DNA of 60,107 bases from Candidatus Thorarchaeota archaeon. Lineage in GTDB: Archaea > Asgardarchaeota > Thorarchaeia > Thorarchaeales > Thorarchaeaceae. The notes beneath the pieces were generated by a model. It had not been told where the DNA came from, did not search any database, and worked only from the letters and a program-made list of their open reading frames with translations. This document shows positions 35,427 through 43,710 of the stretch, one piece after another. The DNA lies in NCBI GenBank assembly GCA_004524445.1, contig SDNP01000018.1:1-60107 (forward strand), in the 5' to 3' direction. The position numbers and the translations under genes were made by a program. How positions within the stretch are numbered: position 1 is the first letter of the stretch; each line of letters begins with the position of its first letter.

Positions 35427-35837
35427 TCAATTGAGAGCAATGAATTCCAAGTGGATTTTATCTCCAATTAGGTCGATTGCGAGAAGGTGGGACCCAGAAT
35501 CGTTGGGAGCAGTAAGAACAATCTCGTGAGAGTACTCTCGCGTCCACTCCTGTGAGCTACCATCAGTCGGTTCATACAGGATTGTCATCGTGTCGTTGGA
35601 AACTGTGATGGTGACATAATCAGGGACGGATATTTCAATAGACACACTATCAGTGGTACCCGAATCAACTCTTCCTGTGGCGTTATGAACCCTATCAGCA
35701 AAATCATTGGCCATGGTAAAGTTTGATGCTGCTGAGATAGTATTCAGAGTGTGAAAGAGTACTGGGATACCAACTATAACTACACTTGTAAGTCCGATTG
35801 CAATCAGCAGCATCTTCTCAAGTGACCGTGATACCAT
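35427..35837 (-). CDS. Secreted or pilin-like membrane-anchored protein
   Basis: About 136 residues from the ATG at 35837. The N-terminus (MVSRSLEKMLLIAIGLTSVV) has a short basic start and one hydrophobic helix, like archaeal class III/type IV pilins or simple anchors. The rest is Thr/Ser/Asn-rich beta sequence (SIEISVPDYVTITVSNDTMT, EIVLTAPNDSGSHL), outside-facing in appearance. A longer frame from 35891 exists, but TTTATTGG about 27 bases before 35837 suggests a leaderless start there. Confidence 0.6.
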   Translation of the reverse strand: MVSRSLEKMLLIAIGLTSVVIVGIPVLFHTLNTISAASNFTMANDFADRVHNATGRVDSGTTDSVSIEISVPDYVTITVSNDTMTILYEPTDGSSQEWTREYSHEIVLTAPNDSGSHLLAIDLIGDKIHLEFIALN

Positions 35838-35929
35838 ACTACATTCATCTGCAAACGCCCCAATAAACTCCCCTACATAGTGTGGGAACATTAAAGCATC
35901 AGAGTGTTCCTACTAGAGTGTGTCAAATA

Positions 35930-37324
35930 ATGAGTGATCCAATTCCTGTACATGTAGGTCTGATGGGACATATAGATCATGGGAAGACAGAGCTAGCAAG
36001 AGCACTAAGCGAGAAGATTTCGACTGCAGGACTAGACAAGCACCCACAAGCTAAAAGCCGAGGAATAACCATAGACCTGGGTTTCACGATGTTTATGCTA
36101 GATGATTTTCTGGTGACACTTGTTGACGCACCGGGTCATGCAGACCTAATTCGAAGTGTAGTGGCTGGAGCGGGAATAATTGATGCTGCAATAGTTGTGG
36201 TTGCGGCGGACAAAGGGCCGGAAATACAAACTGGAGAACATATTATCGTTCTTGATGCCGTCGGTGTAGAAACAATAATTCCAGTAATAACAAAGATAGA
36301 TCTCGTTGGTGATGACCGCATCAAAGATGTTGAGAAGAAACTTCGTTCATTGATGAGGAGTACAGGATATGGCGAATTCCCAATCGTTTGCGTTTCAGCT
36401 AAGACGGGGGAGGGAATTGATGAACTGAAAGAAACGCTAAAGGGAGTGCTGCAGCCGAGCAAACGGAAAAAAGATGCTGACTTTATGATGCCTATTGATC
36501 ACGCATTCCCTAAGAAGGGGCATGGAACTGTTGTAACGGGCACCGTACAACTAGGGAGAATCAAGTTGGAAGAATACGTTGAGCTTTATCCACAAAGAAA
36601 GAAAGCAAAAGTGCGGTCTATTCAGGTTTTTGGACAACCACGAGAAGAAGCTGTAGCGGGAGACCGTATCGGGTTGAATTTGCCTGAAATCAATGACAAG
36701 ATCGTGAAGCGAGGAAACTACTTAGGTGAACCTGATTCATTGAATACCTCTTCAAATCTCATTGTTGAAATGAATCGGAATCCATTGTACCAAGGACGCA
36801 TAACAAGAAGAATGCTGGTCAACGCAACTGTTGGAATGCCCAGTGTGGTTGCAGAGATTTTGCCCTTCCAAATCGAAAATGGCAGACGGATTGTGCTGGA
36901 AGAAACCGTAGAGAAATCATTCCAGGCAGTCATCCTTCTGTCTGCACCGGTGGTGGTTAGTCCAGAAATGGAGGTGCTTCTGCTCCGTACCGATCTCCCA
37001 CCTACAGCAATGAGAATCATTGGATCAGGGAGAATTGAAGAAACACCGGATTCTGTCACGCTGTTCAAGAAAACAACCTGGCAGGGAAAAGTTTCAAGGG
37101 TTCGAGAAAAGGATGTTCTTGTTGAAGGTATAGCTAACACAAAGCGCTTAGCTGAAAGAATGATAGGTCAAACAGTCAAAACAGAACATGGAACAACGGG
37201 AACTGTGAAAAACGCTTTTGGCACCAGAGGCGTAGTATCAGTTATATTTCAGGATGAAGTGCATGAATCTGATAAAGTGGTCTATGCACGATTCTCAGAG
37301 GAGGAATATTCGTTTGGAGATTGA
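35930..37324 (+). CDS. selB: Selenocysteine-specific elongation factor SelB
   Basis: Translational GTPase that brings Sec-tRNA to UGA codons. G motifs: GHIDHGKT (residues 13-20), DAPGHADL, TKIDLV and the SAKTGEGIDEL region. The EF-Tu-like domains II-III follow, and a C-terminal domain IV (VSRVREKDVLVEGIAN, MIGQTVKTEHGTTGTV). 464 residues, as in archaeal/eukaryal eEFSec, without the bacterial winged-helix SECIS-binding tail, so SECIS recognition would need another factor. The ATG at 35930 has a TATA-like ACATTAAAG about 38 bases ahead. Overlaps sepSecS. Confidence 0.93.
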   Translation: MSDPIPVHVGLMGHIDHGKTELARALSEKISTAGLDKHPQAKSRGITIDLGFTMFMLDDFLVTLVDAPGHADLIRSVVAGAGIIDAAIVVVAADKGPEIQTGEHIIVLDAVGVETIIPVITKIDLVGDDRIKDVEKKLRSLMRSTGYGEFPIVCVSAKTGEGIDELKETLKGVLQPSKRKKDADFMMPIDHAFPKKGHGTVVTGTVQLGRIKLEEYVELYPQRKKAKVRSIQVFGQPREEAVAGDRIGLNLPEINDKIVKRGNYLGEPDSLNTSSNLIVEMNRNPLYQGRITRRMLVNATVGMPSVVAEILPFQIENGRRIVLEETVEKSFQAVILLSAPVVVSPEMEVLLLRTDLPPTAMRIIGSGRIEETPDSVTLFKKTTWQGKVSRVREKDVLVEGIANTKRLAERMIGQTVKTEHGTTGTVKNAFGTRGVVSVIFQDEVHESDKVVYARFSEEEYSFGD

Positions 37325-38630
37325 CAAGCTACTATCTGATTTGATTCCGAAAAATATGATGAGAAGAGGAAGAATAACGCTAGATGAGCAGATTTCTCCC
37401 CTGAAGGATCTGCTGAATCGTAGAAGATTTCCTGACGCTTCGTTTTCGGACAGCCAAATCGAGTTACTCTTGACGCTCTTGTCTGCAATGGATACCGATA
37501 AGGATGCAGAGGCCGCACGTGTCGGGGAACGCGAGGGGCGCGTGGCATCTCCATTGGTCGCCCGTCTAGCCGGAAATTTTGTCCATGGAATTGGTCGGAG
37601 TGGACATATTACTGCACCCCAACCCAAAGCAGCAGGAGCATCCCTGATGCAAAAACTGACCAATCAGATTGCAATTGATGCTATCCAGCGGCTTGGACTG
37701 CCTAACATAAAATGTGGAGCAGTGCTGCCCCTATCCACCGGGATGACCATTGGGTTGGTAGTATCTGCGCTTAGAAGAGAGCATGGTGTAAAACAAATCC
37801 TGTTTCCGAGAATCGATCACAAGTCCCCCACGCGAGGAATCAGCCTAGCTGGTGTAAAGGAGATTACAGTACCAACAGAACTGCAGGGCGACGCAGTTGT
37901 TCCGGATGTGTCCTTTCTTGAGAGAGAGGCAAAGTCAGAAAACAACTGTGCTGTCCTTTCCACCACGACATTTTTTCCGCCACGGGAATCAGACCCGGTG
38001 AAAGAGATTGCGAAGATATGCTCCGAGAGAAGCGTACCTCATATCATTAACAATGCCTATGGAGTTCAGTCTAGAAAAATTATGAAAAGCATAATGTCGG
38101 CGATTGATGCAGGCAGAGTTGATGCTGTATTGCAGAGCACAGATAAGAACTTCCTAGCGCCTGTAGGAGGCGCCATCGTCGTAACTACCCGTGAAAAATT
38201 CTTGGAAGAAATCGTAAAAACCTATGCGGGGAGGGGGACAGCAGCACCGGTCTTTCAAACCCTAGCGGCACTCTTGGCTCTAGGATTGACGAGATACCAA
38301 AAGCTAAGAGATGAACAACAAGAAAATAGGAAGCTCCTAGAGAAGGAGCTTGGCCAATTAGCGGAATCAATTAGTCAACGCATTCTTGATGTTAAGAATC
38401 CGATAGCTTGTGCTATTACAATGGATGATATGGACGTCAAAGAGATTGGCGGCCGTTTATACAATCGGCGTGTAACTGGACCCAGGGCAGTCAAGTCTGG
38501 AACACCTGGGTCATGCATTGACGATTATCCTCATGATTACCTGGTTATGAACGCTGCAATAGGAGCAACTAAATCGGATATTCAAAAAGCAATAAAGAAA
38601 CTCTATAAGGAACTCAAGTCACATAAGTAG
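37314..38630 (+). CDS. sepSecS: O-phosphoseryl-tRNA(Sec):selenocysteinyl-tRNA synthase
   Basis: PLP enzyme that converts Sep-tRNA(Sec) to Sec-tRNA(Sec) with selenophosphate. QSTDKNFLAPVGGAIV carries the PLP lysine (residue 278). Other conserved parts: HGIGRSGHITAPQPKAAGAS (active site and tRNA), STGMTIGLVVSALR and FFPPRESDP. 438 residues, the archaeal size. The start is TTG 37314, with GAGGAGG nine bases upstream; the frame opens 20 codons earlier but that would lie deep inside selB. It overlaps selB by 11 bases, implying coupled translation. Confidence 0.93.
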   Translation: MEIDKLLSDLIPKNMMRRGRITLDEQISPLKDLLNRRRFPDASFSDSQIELLLTLLSAMDTDKDAEAARVGEREGRVASPLVARLAGNFVHGIGRSGHITAPQPKAAGASLMQKLTNQIAIDAIQRLGLPNIKCGAVLPLSTGMTIGLVVSALRREHGVKQILFPRIDHKSPTRGISLAGVKEITVPTELQGDAVVPDVSFLEREAKSENNCAVLSTTTFFPPRESDPVKEIAKICSERSVPHIINNAYGVQSRKIMKSIMSAIDAGRVDAVLQSTDKNFLAPVGGAIVVTTREKFLEEIVKTYAGRGTAAPVFQTLAALLALGLTRYQKLRDEQQENRKLLEKELGQLAESISQRILDVKNPIACAITMDDMDVKEIGGRLYNRRVTGPRAVKSGTPGSCIDDYPHDYLVMNAAIGATKSDIQKAIKKLYKELKSHK

Positions 38631-38655
38631 AACGCCCAAAGGGAGGGTTCTCTTC

Positions 38656-39306
38656 ATGAAAGAGGACAAATTTGACCACGAAGCAAAAAGGAAACTGACC
38701 TTCGAGAAGCCCGAACCGCCGGTTGCATTCAGGATTGCATGGTATGTTATGGCATCTCAGCCGGGGGTTTATCTCACTGATTATGGGGAGGCAGAGGCTC
38801 AAGACTTCGAAGGTCATGCCTCATTCTCTGCCAAATACAACGAGTCCAAGGTAGTCCTAGAATTAGAAGTCCAAGAGAATGCAAGTAGAATTGAGATGAG
38901 CATTCAAGGCGATAATGAAGTTGACATAAACGCACTTGGAGATGAGCTAATTCAAAGACTGGAAACATCAATCGAGAAATATCTCTCTCTAACATCTGAG
39001 GCGGAATCCAAAGCTCGGAGAGCTTTGGTAGCAAAAACATGTTGGGACAGGCTAGTATACTACATCTTTGAGAAGAAACCCTTGTCGGATGTATATTACA
39101 TGCTAGCACATGGGAGGGAGATGATGATTAAGGCAACCGAGGGAGAAGCTGTGGAGCCATTGACGCTGAGTACCAGTGCATGGCTGTCTAGATTCGATAG
39201 CCTTTCCAGAGAGGAGCCAACGCCTACCGATTTAGCCTCGGGTCTGGCCAAGAAGTCTATTGAATGGAAAAAGGCAACCCATATGGTTATCGAGAAATAT
39301 CTTTAG
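38656..39306 (+). CDS. Unknown protein within the selenocysteine locus
   Basis: 216 residues, no family recognised and no membrane span. The N-terminal 115 residues mix strands and acidic residues (VVLELEVQENASRIEMSIQG), followed by a helical half (RRALVAKTCWDRLVYYIFEK, MLAHGREMMIKA) ending in a basic helix (KKSIEWKKATHMVIEKYL). It lies 25 bases behind sepSecS, with GGGAGGG before its ATG, and 50 bases before tRNA-Sec, so it probably shares their transcript. Archaeal SelB lacks a SECIS-binding tail, so a SECIS-binding role is a tempting but untested idea. Confidence 0.7.
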   Translation: MKEDKFDHEAKRKLTFEKPEPPVAFRIAWYVMASQPGVYLTDYGEAEAQDFEGHASFSAKYNESKVVLELEVQENASRIEMSIQGDNEVDINALGDELIQRLETSIEKYLSLTSEAESKARRALVAKTCWDRLVYYIFEKKPLSDVYYMLAHGREMMIKATEGEAVEPLTLSTSAWLSRFDSLSREEPTPTDLASGLAKKSIEWKKATHMVIEKYL

Positions 39307-39355
39307 ATTGGGCATTTCTATAGCCTTAAGTCCAAAATAGGTTGATTTAGCATAG

Positions 39356-39446
39356 GGCTCCCTATAGGGTCGGTGGTCCGGCTCCGTGGGCTTCAAACCC
39401 ATGATCGCGAAAGGGATTAGAGTTCGATTCTCTTGGGGAGCCGCCA
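39356..39446 (+). tRNA. tRNA-Sec (anticodon UCA)
   Basis: Folded by hand. Acceptor stem 9 bp (39356-39364 with 39434-39442; only T-G and A-T at the inner end), discriminator G 39443, encoded CCA 39444-39446. D stem 7 bp (39367-39373/39378-39384) with a 4-base TGGT loop, characteristic of tRNA-Sec. Anticodon stem 6 bp, loop CTTCAAA with anticodon TCA at 39393-39395. Variable arm 39404-39417 is a 5-bp stem with one G-G mismatch and a GAAA tetraloop. T stem is 4 bp (AGAG/CTCT) with loop TTCGATT. The 9+4 arrangement and long D stem match archaeal/eukaryal tRNA-Sec. Lies between the 216-aa gene and convergent pstK. Confidence 0.95.
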
Positions 39447-40196
39447 TCATTCTTCTAATAGAGATTCTAGCTCATTGCTTAGAACATCAAGCGCTTCTTT
39501 CATGTTCCAGCCCTCTCTATTGGCCCTTCCCACAACAGCTCTCCGAATATCAGACACTATGGAAACGCTCCGAAGGTCTTTATGCTTGGTAAGAAAATCT
39601 GCTACGAAATCCCTAGTAGCAACATCTATTGGATTAGCGGTCTTTTCATCGGGGGGAGGAAACTTCACTGGCTCAAGAAACGCAAGCCTATTTACAATCT
39701 CTTTTGCTGCGCTTGAAACATTATTTTTCGCCATATCAACTTCGCGTATTGGTTCATCCCACGCATATTTGCTACCAGGCATATCAAAACGAGCATTGAT
39801 TCGTCGAATGACCTTTTGTGGAATTTCGGAGTCCCGTTGTTCATTCCATCTGAGTGAGTCAGATATGTCAGTGCTTACGTAAACGACAGCAAAGGCACAA
39901 TGAAACTCCTGAGCGAGTTCAAACAATTCATGTCGCATGCTATTGTAATAATTTGTGTCATCATGAATAACCGAGAATTCCAGTTTGAGTTGCTCACATG
40001 TTTTTTGTAGAGCTTTCTCTCGTACTTGCTTCTCTTTCTGCGGCTCAAAATTTGCATAGTATGCCTGATTTCTCCAATCATCAGTACTGATAATGACCAC
40101 CTTTGATTCCTTTGGAGTAGCGTCAGCTATTGCATGTGCTAACGTTGTCTTGCCGGAAGCTGGGAGCCCACATAGGGCAAGGAGAAATTGCTGCAT
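39447..40196 (-). CDS. pstK: L-seryl-tRNA(Sec) kinase
   Basis: Kinase that phosphorylates Ser-tRNA(Sec) before SepSecS acts. P-loop GLPASGKTTLA sits at residues about 10-18, then STDDWRNQAYY, and the long helical tRNA-binding C-terminus (from about 150: PIREVDMAKNNVSSAAKEIV). 249 residues, matching archaeal PSTK. Its stop is directly after the tRNA-Sec CCA on the opposite strand, so this gene and the selB-sepSecS-orf-tRNA transcript converge. Confidence 0.9.
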   Translation of the reverse strand: MQQFLLALCGLPASGKTTLAHAIADATPKESKVVIISTDDWRNQAYYANFEPQKEKQVREKALQKTCEQLKLEFSVIHDDTNYYNSMRHELFELAQEFHCAFAVVYVSTDISDSLRWNEQRDSEIPQKVIRRINARFDMPGSKYAWDEPIREVDMAKNNVSSAAKEIVNRLAFLEPVKFPPPDEKTANPIDVATRDFVADFLTKHKDLRSVSIVSDIRRAVVGRANREGWNMKEALDVLSNELESLLEE

Positions 40197-40262
40197 TAAC
40201 TATCAGCCCAAGTTGGCAAAAAAGGAAATGAATGTAGCGGCTATATCACCGCTACAGTTCTA

Positions 40263-41198
40263 TCATGGCTCCATTGTAATGTTCAGGGAGTTCACAAGCT
40301 CCTTGTATCGGTTTCTAACCGTTACTTCAGTCACATTAGATGCCTTTGCTATCTCTCTTTGCGTTCTGCGGTCGTTCTCCAAAATGCCCGCAATATAAAG
40401 AGATGCTGCTGCAAGACCACCAGGATCCTTTCCAGCTGTTAGTCCTTCAGCCCTGGCTTCTTCGATTATTGATGTAGCTCTTTGTACTGCACGGCCGGTC
40501 ATATTTAAATCGCCAGAAATCCGCGGCATTAAATCGTTAGGAGATGGCAATGGAACTTTGACATTCACATATCGCAATATCTGTCGTACAGAATGAGCCA
40601 GTTCCTTTCTCTTGATTCTAGTTTCTGTTGTCATCTCGTCTAACTGACGTGGAATTCTATGGATTCTGCATGAGAGGTATAATGAGGCTGCAATCATTCC
40701 TTCAATACTGCGACCTCGGACAAGGCGTTTGTCCAGAGCCTTTCGGTAGATTAGTGCCGCCGTTTCCTTGCAGTCCCGTGGTACACCAAGCTGTGAACCA
40801 AGACGCTCCAGTTCGTTCATAGCAATTGATAGATTCCTATGCTTTGATCCATGAGCCATACTGCGGATTTGCCATTTCCTCATTCGGTAAATGGCCGCTC
40901 GGCGACTTCCTTTGATGGAACGACCGTTCGCATCACGATTGCCCCAGCTAATTGTCGTTGCCAGACCCTTGTCGGCTATCATCAATGTAGCCGGAGCGCC
41001 AGTTCGTGCACGAGCGTTTCGTTCTTCAGCGGTGAAGGCTCGCCATTCCGGACCGGTGTCCATTTCATGGTCACTAGCAACGCAACCACAGGAAGTACAA
41101 ACCCGTTCACCTCTCTTAGAATCCTCGATAAAATCAGTCCCGCCACACAATGAGCACACATGTCGGTTTTTCGCTTGATTTTCTGTCTTCTTTGCCAT
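40263..41198 (-). CDS. tfb: Transcription initiation factor B (TFB), copy 2
   Basis: About 311 residues from MAKKTENQAK (ATG 41198; four extra codons are open upstream). N-terminal zinc ribbon CSLCGGTDFIEDSKRGERVC TSCG, then TGPEWRAFTAEERNARARTG, two cyclin-like repeats and C-terminal HTH TQREIAKASNVTEVTVRNRY. Very close in sequence to the neighbour at 41489, pointing to recent tandem duplication, and less to the copy at 23269. Alternate TFBs allow promoter-specific programmes in archaea. Confidence 0.93.
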   Translation of the reverse strand: MAKKTENQAKNRHVCSLCGGTDFIEDSKRGERVCTSCGCVASDHEMDTGPEWRAFTAEERNARARTGAPATLMIADKGLATTISWGNRDANGRSIKGSRRAAIYRMRKWQIRSMAHGSKHRNLSIAMNELERLGSQLGVPRDCKETAALIYRKALDKRLVRGRSIEGMIAASLYLSCRIHRIPRQLDEMTTETRIKRKELAHSVRQILRYVNVKVPLPSPNDLMPRISGDLNMTGRAVQRATSIIEEARAEGLTAGKDPGGLAAASLYIAGILENDRRTQREIAKASNVTEVTVRNRYKELVNSLNITMEP

Positions 41199-41325
41199 TA
41201 TTGAATACAAGCTCCATCTTGCTCTCAGTGATTTGGGCGTGCTGCTACTGCATTATGAGTAGAGGGGAAAGTCAGCATGAGAGCGAGTTTTTTCAACTCA
41301 TCACAACTCTGACTTTGAGCGAGTG

Positions 41326-41334
41326 CTTATAAAC
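41326..41334. promoter_or_regulatory. TATA-like sequence readable on both strands
   Basis: CTTATAAAC on the plus strand and GTTTATAAG on the minus strand both resemble a TATA box. On the minus strand it lies about 130 bases from the TFB copy 2 ATG, giving a leader near 100 bases; on the plus strand it could serve the mini-ORF at 41387. Which direction is used is unknown. Confidence 0.4.
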
Positions 41335-41386
41335 ATCCGGAAGCTGGACACCGCCTTTTAGCCGATCACACCGAGGGGGCATAGTA

Positions 41387-41458
41387 ATGGGGTTACAAAT
41401 CGAAATAAGATTGGGAGAATATGGCAACAATTTGAAACCCAACGCTCTGGTAAAGTGA
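41387..41458 (+). CDS. Possible 23-aa mini-ORF between the TFB genes
   Basis: ATG to TGA, 24 codons (MGLQIEIRLGEYGNNLKPNA and three more). CGAGGGGGC lies 8 bases ahead, and a TATA-like CTTATAAAC about 55 bases ahead. It runs opposite to both TFB genes and ends 30 bases before the 3' end of TFB copy 3. The good signals are the only support; it may be chance. Confidence 0.25.
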   Translation: MGLQIEIRLGEYGNNLKPNALVK

Positions 41459-41488
41459 CGTATGGAATTGCTTCGAGAGTTGGTAGAA

Positions 41489-42433
41489 TTATGGTCGGAT
41501 TGTAATTTTCAGATTGGTAGCAAGATCTTTGTATCGATTTCTGACTGTGACTTCTGTTACATTCGAAGCTTCAGCTATCTCTCTCTGAGTTCGCCTATCA
41601 CCAGTGATGATTCCTGCGATATACAGAGCAGCGGCCGCCAAACCACCAGGATCCTTGCCAGCTGTGATCCCCTTCTCACGTGCATCATTGATTATCTTCA
41701 TTGCAGTTTGAACAGTAGTACCTTCTAATTTCAAGTCAGCAGATATGCGCGGCATAAGATCATTTGCTGAGGGGATAGGAACTTTCACTTTGACATATCT
41801 CAAAACAAGCCGAACACATTGCCCCAATTCTTTCCGATTCACTCTCGCTTCTTCAACTATCTCATCCAATTGTCGAGGAATTCTGTGGATTCTGCATGAG
41901 AGGTACACAGAGGAGGCAATCATGCCTTCAATGCTTCGTCCTCGCACAAGACGCTTGTTCAGAGCTCTTCGATAAATCAGGGCAGCAGTCTCCTTGGCTT
42001 CTTGAGGAACACCAAGCTGTGAGGTCAACCGATCCAGTTCGTTCATAGCGATGGAAAGATTACGATGCTGCGAGCTATGAGCCAATGTACGGATCTGCCA
42101 TTTTCTCATGCGATAAAGGGCAGCTCGTTTACTACCAGAAATAGCTCTTCCGTTTGCATCTCTATCACTCCAACTAATAGTCGTGGACAGCCCTTTGTCT
42201 GCCATTGTTAGTGTCATGGGAGCACCAGTTCTGGCACGGGAATTTCGCTCTTCTGCTGTAAATGCTCGCCATTCCGGACCAGAATCAACATGCCGCTCGG
42301 TAAGGACACATCCGCAAGATGTGCATATCCGTTCCCCGCGAGCTTCATCCTCATAGAATTCATCTTTTCCGCAGATGGAGCAAACAACATTGCTCTCCTG
42401 TTTATCACCAGTTGTACGAATGGGTTTGGCCAT
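41489..42433 (-). CDS. tfb: Transcription initiation factor B (TFB), copy 3
   Basis: 314 residues. Zinc ribbon CSICGKDEFYEDEARGERIC TSCG, then DSGPEWRAFTAEERNSRARTG and cyclin repeats with YRRALNKRLVRGRSIEGM and HTH TQREIAEASNVTEVTVRNRY. Most residues are shared with copy 2 next door; differences cluster in the linker and second repeat. A GTTTATAGCC box about 50 bases upstream (42490-42481) gives it a promoter of its own, so the two tandem copies may be expressed separately. Confidence 0.93.
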   Translation of the reverse strand: MAKPIRTTGDKQESNVVCSICGKDEFYEDEARGERICTSCGCVLTERHVDSGPEWRAFTAEERNSRARTGAPMTLTMADKGLSTTISWSDRDANGRAISGSKRAALYRMRKWQIRTLAHSSQHRNLSIAMNELDRLTSQLGVPQEAKETAALIYRRALNKRLVRGRSIEGMIASSVYLSCRIHRIPRQLDEIVEEARVNRKELGQCVRLVLRYVKVKVPIPSANDLMPRISADLKLEGTTVQTAMKIINDAREKGITAGKDPGGLAAAALYIAGIITGDRRTQREIAEASNVTEVTVRNRYKDLATNLKITIRP

Positions 42434-42480
42434 GTTTCTACACCTGCATCATGCAGCGGTCCCGTTCTCGATGAATTGAA

Positions 42481-42490
42481 GGCTATAAAC
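42481..42490 (-). promoter_or_regulatory. TATA box of TFB copy 3
   Basis: GTTTATAGCC on the minus strand, about 50 bases before the ATG at 42433, implying a 20-25 base leader. Confidence 0.45.
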
Positions 42491-42686
42491 GGCGTAGATA
42501 CGGAACTAGTAACGATTCGTGTTCTTTCGCCGAGTTTTCTCCGCATATAAGTGTACGCCTGAGTCTATGTTGAATTCCCTCAAAAGAATTGCAACTCCAA
42601 AGAAGGAGGTTTCAGACAACATTAGGCGTAGCTTGTGAGATACAGCATAAAAAGTCCAGTCCAAGAGGTTAGAAAAACAAAAGGGT

Positions 42687-42806
42687 TCAGGACAGTTCTA
42701 GGGAACTTGGACAAAGTTCGACATTCAGTACATAGTTGATAGAAGAGTAATACGTCTGAATTGTGGTGTCAAAATACTCTGGCCATCCATAATCTTCCGA
42801 GGTCAT
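42687..42806 (-). CDS. Short ORF or gene remnant, 39 aa
   Basis: From ATG 42806 to TGA 42687 the translation looks protein-like: MTSEDYGWPEYFDTTIQTYY then SSINYVLNVELCPSSLELS. The same frame is open about 18 codons further upstream (RHWVGLLEDLE) to a TAG at 42864-42862, without a good start codon. This could be a small gene, or the end of a decayed one. No homology recognised. It is the only coding-like item in the 569-base gap 42434-43002. Confidence 0.3.
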   Translation of the reverse strand: MTSEDYGWPEYFDTTIQTYYSSINYVLNVELCPSSLELS

Positions 42807-42921
42807 CTCAAGATCTTCAAGTAGTCCAACCCAGTGCCGTTTTTGGGAAACAATACTCCTCTATCCAAGATTGTCCAACTTACAATAAATGGTAGGCAGG
42901 CGCTCACCAGCGAAAGGAAGT

Positions 42922-42943
42922 CCAGCTGTGTAGGGGCAGCTGG
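42922..42943. repeat. Perfect 7-bp inverted repeat
   Basis: CCAGCTG and CAGCTGG separated by 8 bases, about 60 bases beyond the 3' end of the gene at 43003-43569. In RNA it would be a stable hairpin, perhaps a 3'-end structure for that gene. No U-tract follows directly. Confidence 0.4.
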
Positions 42944-43002
42944 CACAGGGAGATGAATTTGAACGCCCACCTCTAATTTGCATATCCCCTACATGATATC
43001 GA

Positions 43003-43569
43003 TTAGTCTAGGCAGTTGATGTTTTTGACCACGTCTTCAGGAATGATACGGATGTTCTCATAGTATGCATTACCATTGTCCAGTTCCGTTTTTGACATGG
43101 CAATCTTGATCATCCCGTTGCTCTTACCCAGAAGATAGCCTGAAAGGAATTGTAAAGGAACCTCCATTTCATCAGCTTCTTCTTTGGTCATGGCACAGCA
43201 TTCAACCCCTGGACTCTCAAAAGTTACTTCCACAATGTCATGGTCATCGCAGAACTCCTCCCGCGTGAGCTGTTTTGTTTCCTTGAGATTCGTTTTTCCT
43301 GCGAGCCGATGCACCCTTGATCCATCATAATGGAATGGGTCATCTCTAAGTTTATGAACGCTGGGAACAAGATAGAGCGATTTCTCATTGTAGCTTTCAA
43401 CCTTGTCACCACTATCTAGAAATTTCTTCTCACTACTCTCTCCAACCATGTATCTAACGTGGTAGACTTTTGCATCCATCTTCTTTTCTTCATCGTCTTC
43501 ACGTACTGTTACTCTGGTATCATGCCAGAAAACTAAGGGCGCGAATGGATTGTTCGGTATGCTAGACAT
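43003..43569 (-). CDS. Unknown 188-residue protein
   Basis: Soluble, acidic, no family recognised. It begins MSSIPNNPFAPLVFWHDTRV, contains a probable beta-rich half (KVYHVRYMVGESSEKKFLDS, SLYLVPSVHKL) and a Cys pair ECCAMTKEEADEMEV. Upstream is an array of GTTAAC-like repeats (43581-43623) that may control it. Base composition is like its neighbours. Confidence 0.6.
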   Translation of the reverse strand: MSSIPNNPFAPLVFWHDTRVTVREDDEEKKMDAKVYHVRYMVGESSEKKFLDSGDKVESYNEKSLYLVPSVHKLRDDPFHYDGSRVHRLAGKTNLKETKQLTREEFCDDHDIVEVTFESPGVECCAMTKEEADEMEVPLQFLSGYLLGKSNGMIKIAMSKTELDNGNAYYENIRIIPEDVVKNINCLD

Positions 43570-43580
43570 TATAACTCACC

Positions 43581-43623
43581 GTTAATTATTGTTAACTAAT
43601 TTTATTCACCATAGTTAACTAAT
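43581..43623. repeat. GTTAACTAAT direct repeats, possible operator
   Basis: GTTAATTATT (43581-43590), GTTAACTAAT (43591-43600) and GTTAACTAAT again (43614-43623). Each copy contains the palindrome GTTAAC or a variant. They lie between the divergent genes ending at 43569 and starting at 43711, where TATA boxes and a repressor site would be expected. Confidence 0.45.
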
Positions 43624-43710
43624 AAGCGTTTGGCTTGCATCAATAAATCTCATGAATTGTTGATGGCGATGAACTTAACTAAAATGAGAGCGAACAAAGA
43701 GGAGAGGATA

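Noticed and set aside
39386..39592. 68-aa frame starting in tRNA-Sec
   Set aside because: It begins inside the tRNA and runs antisense to pstK.
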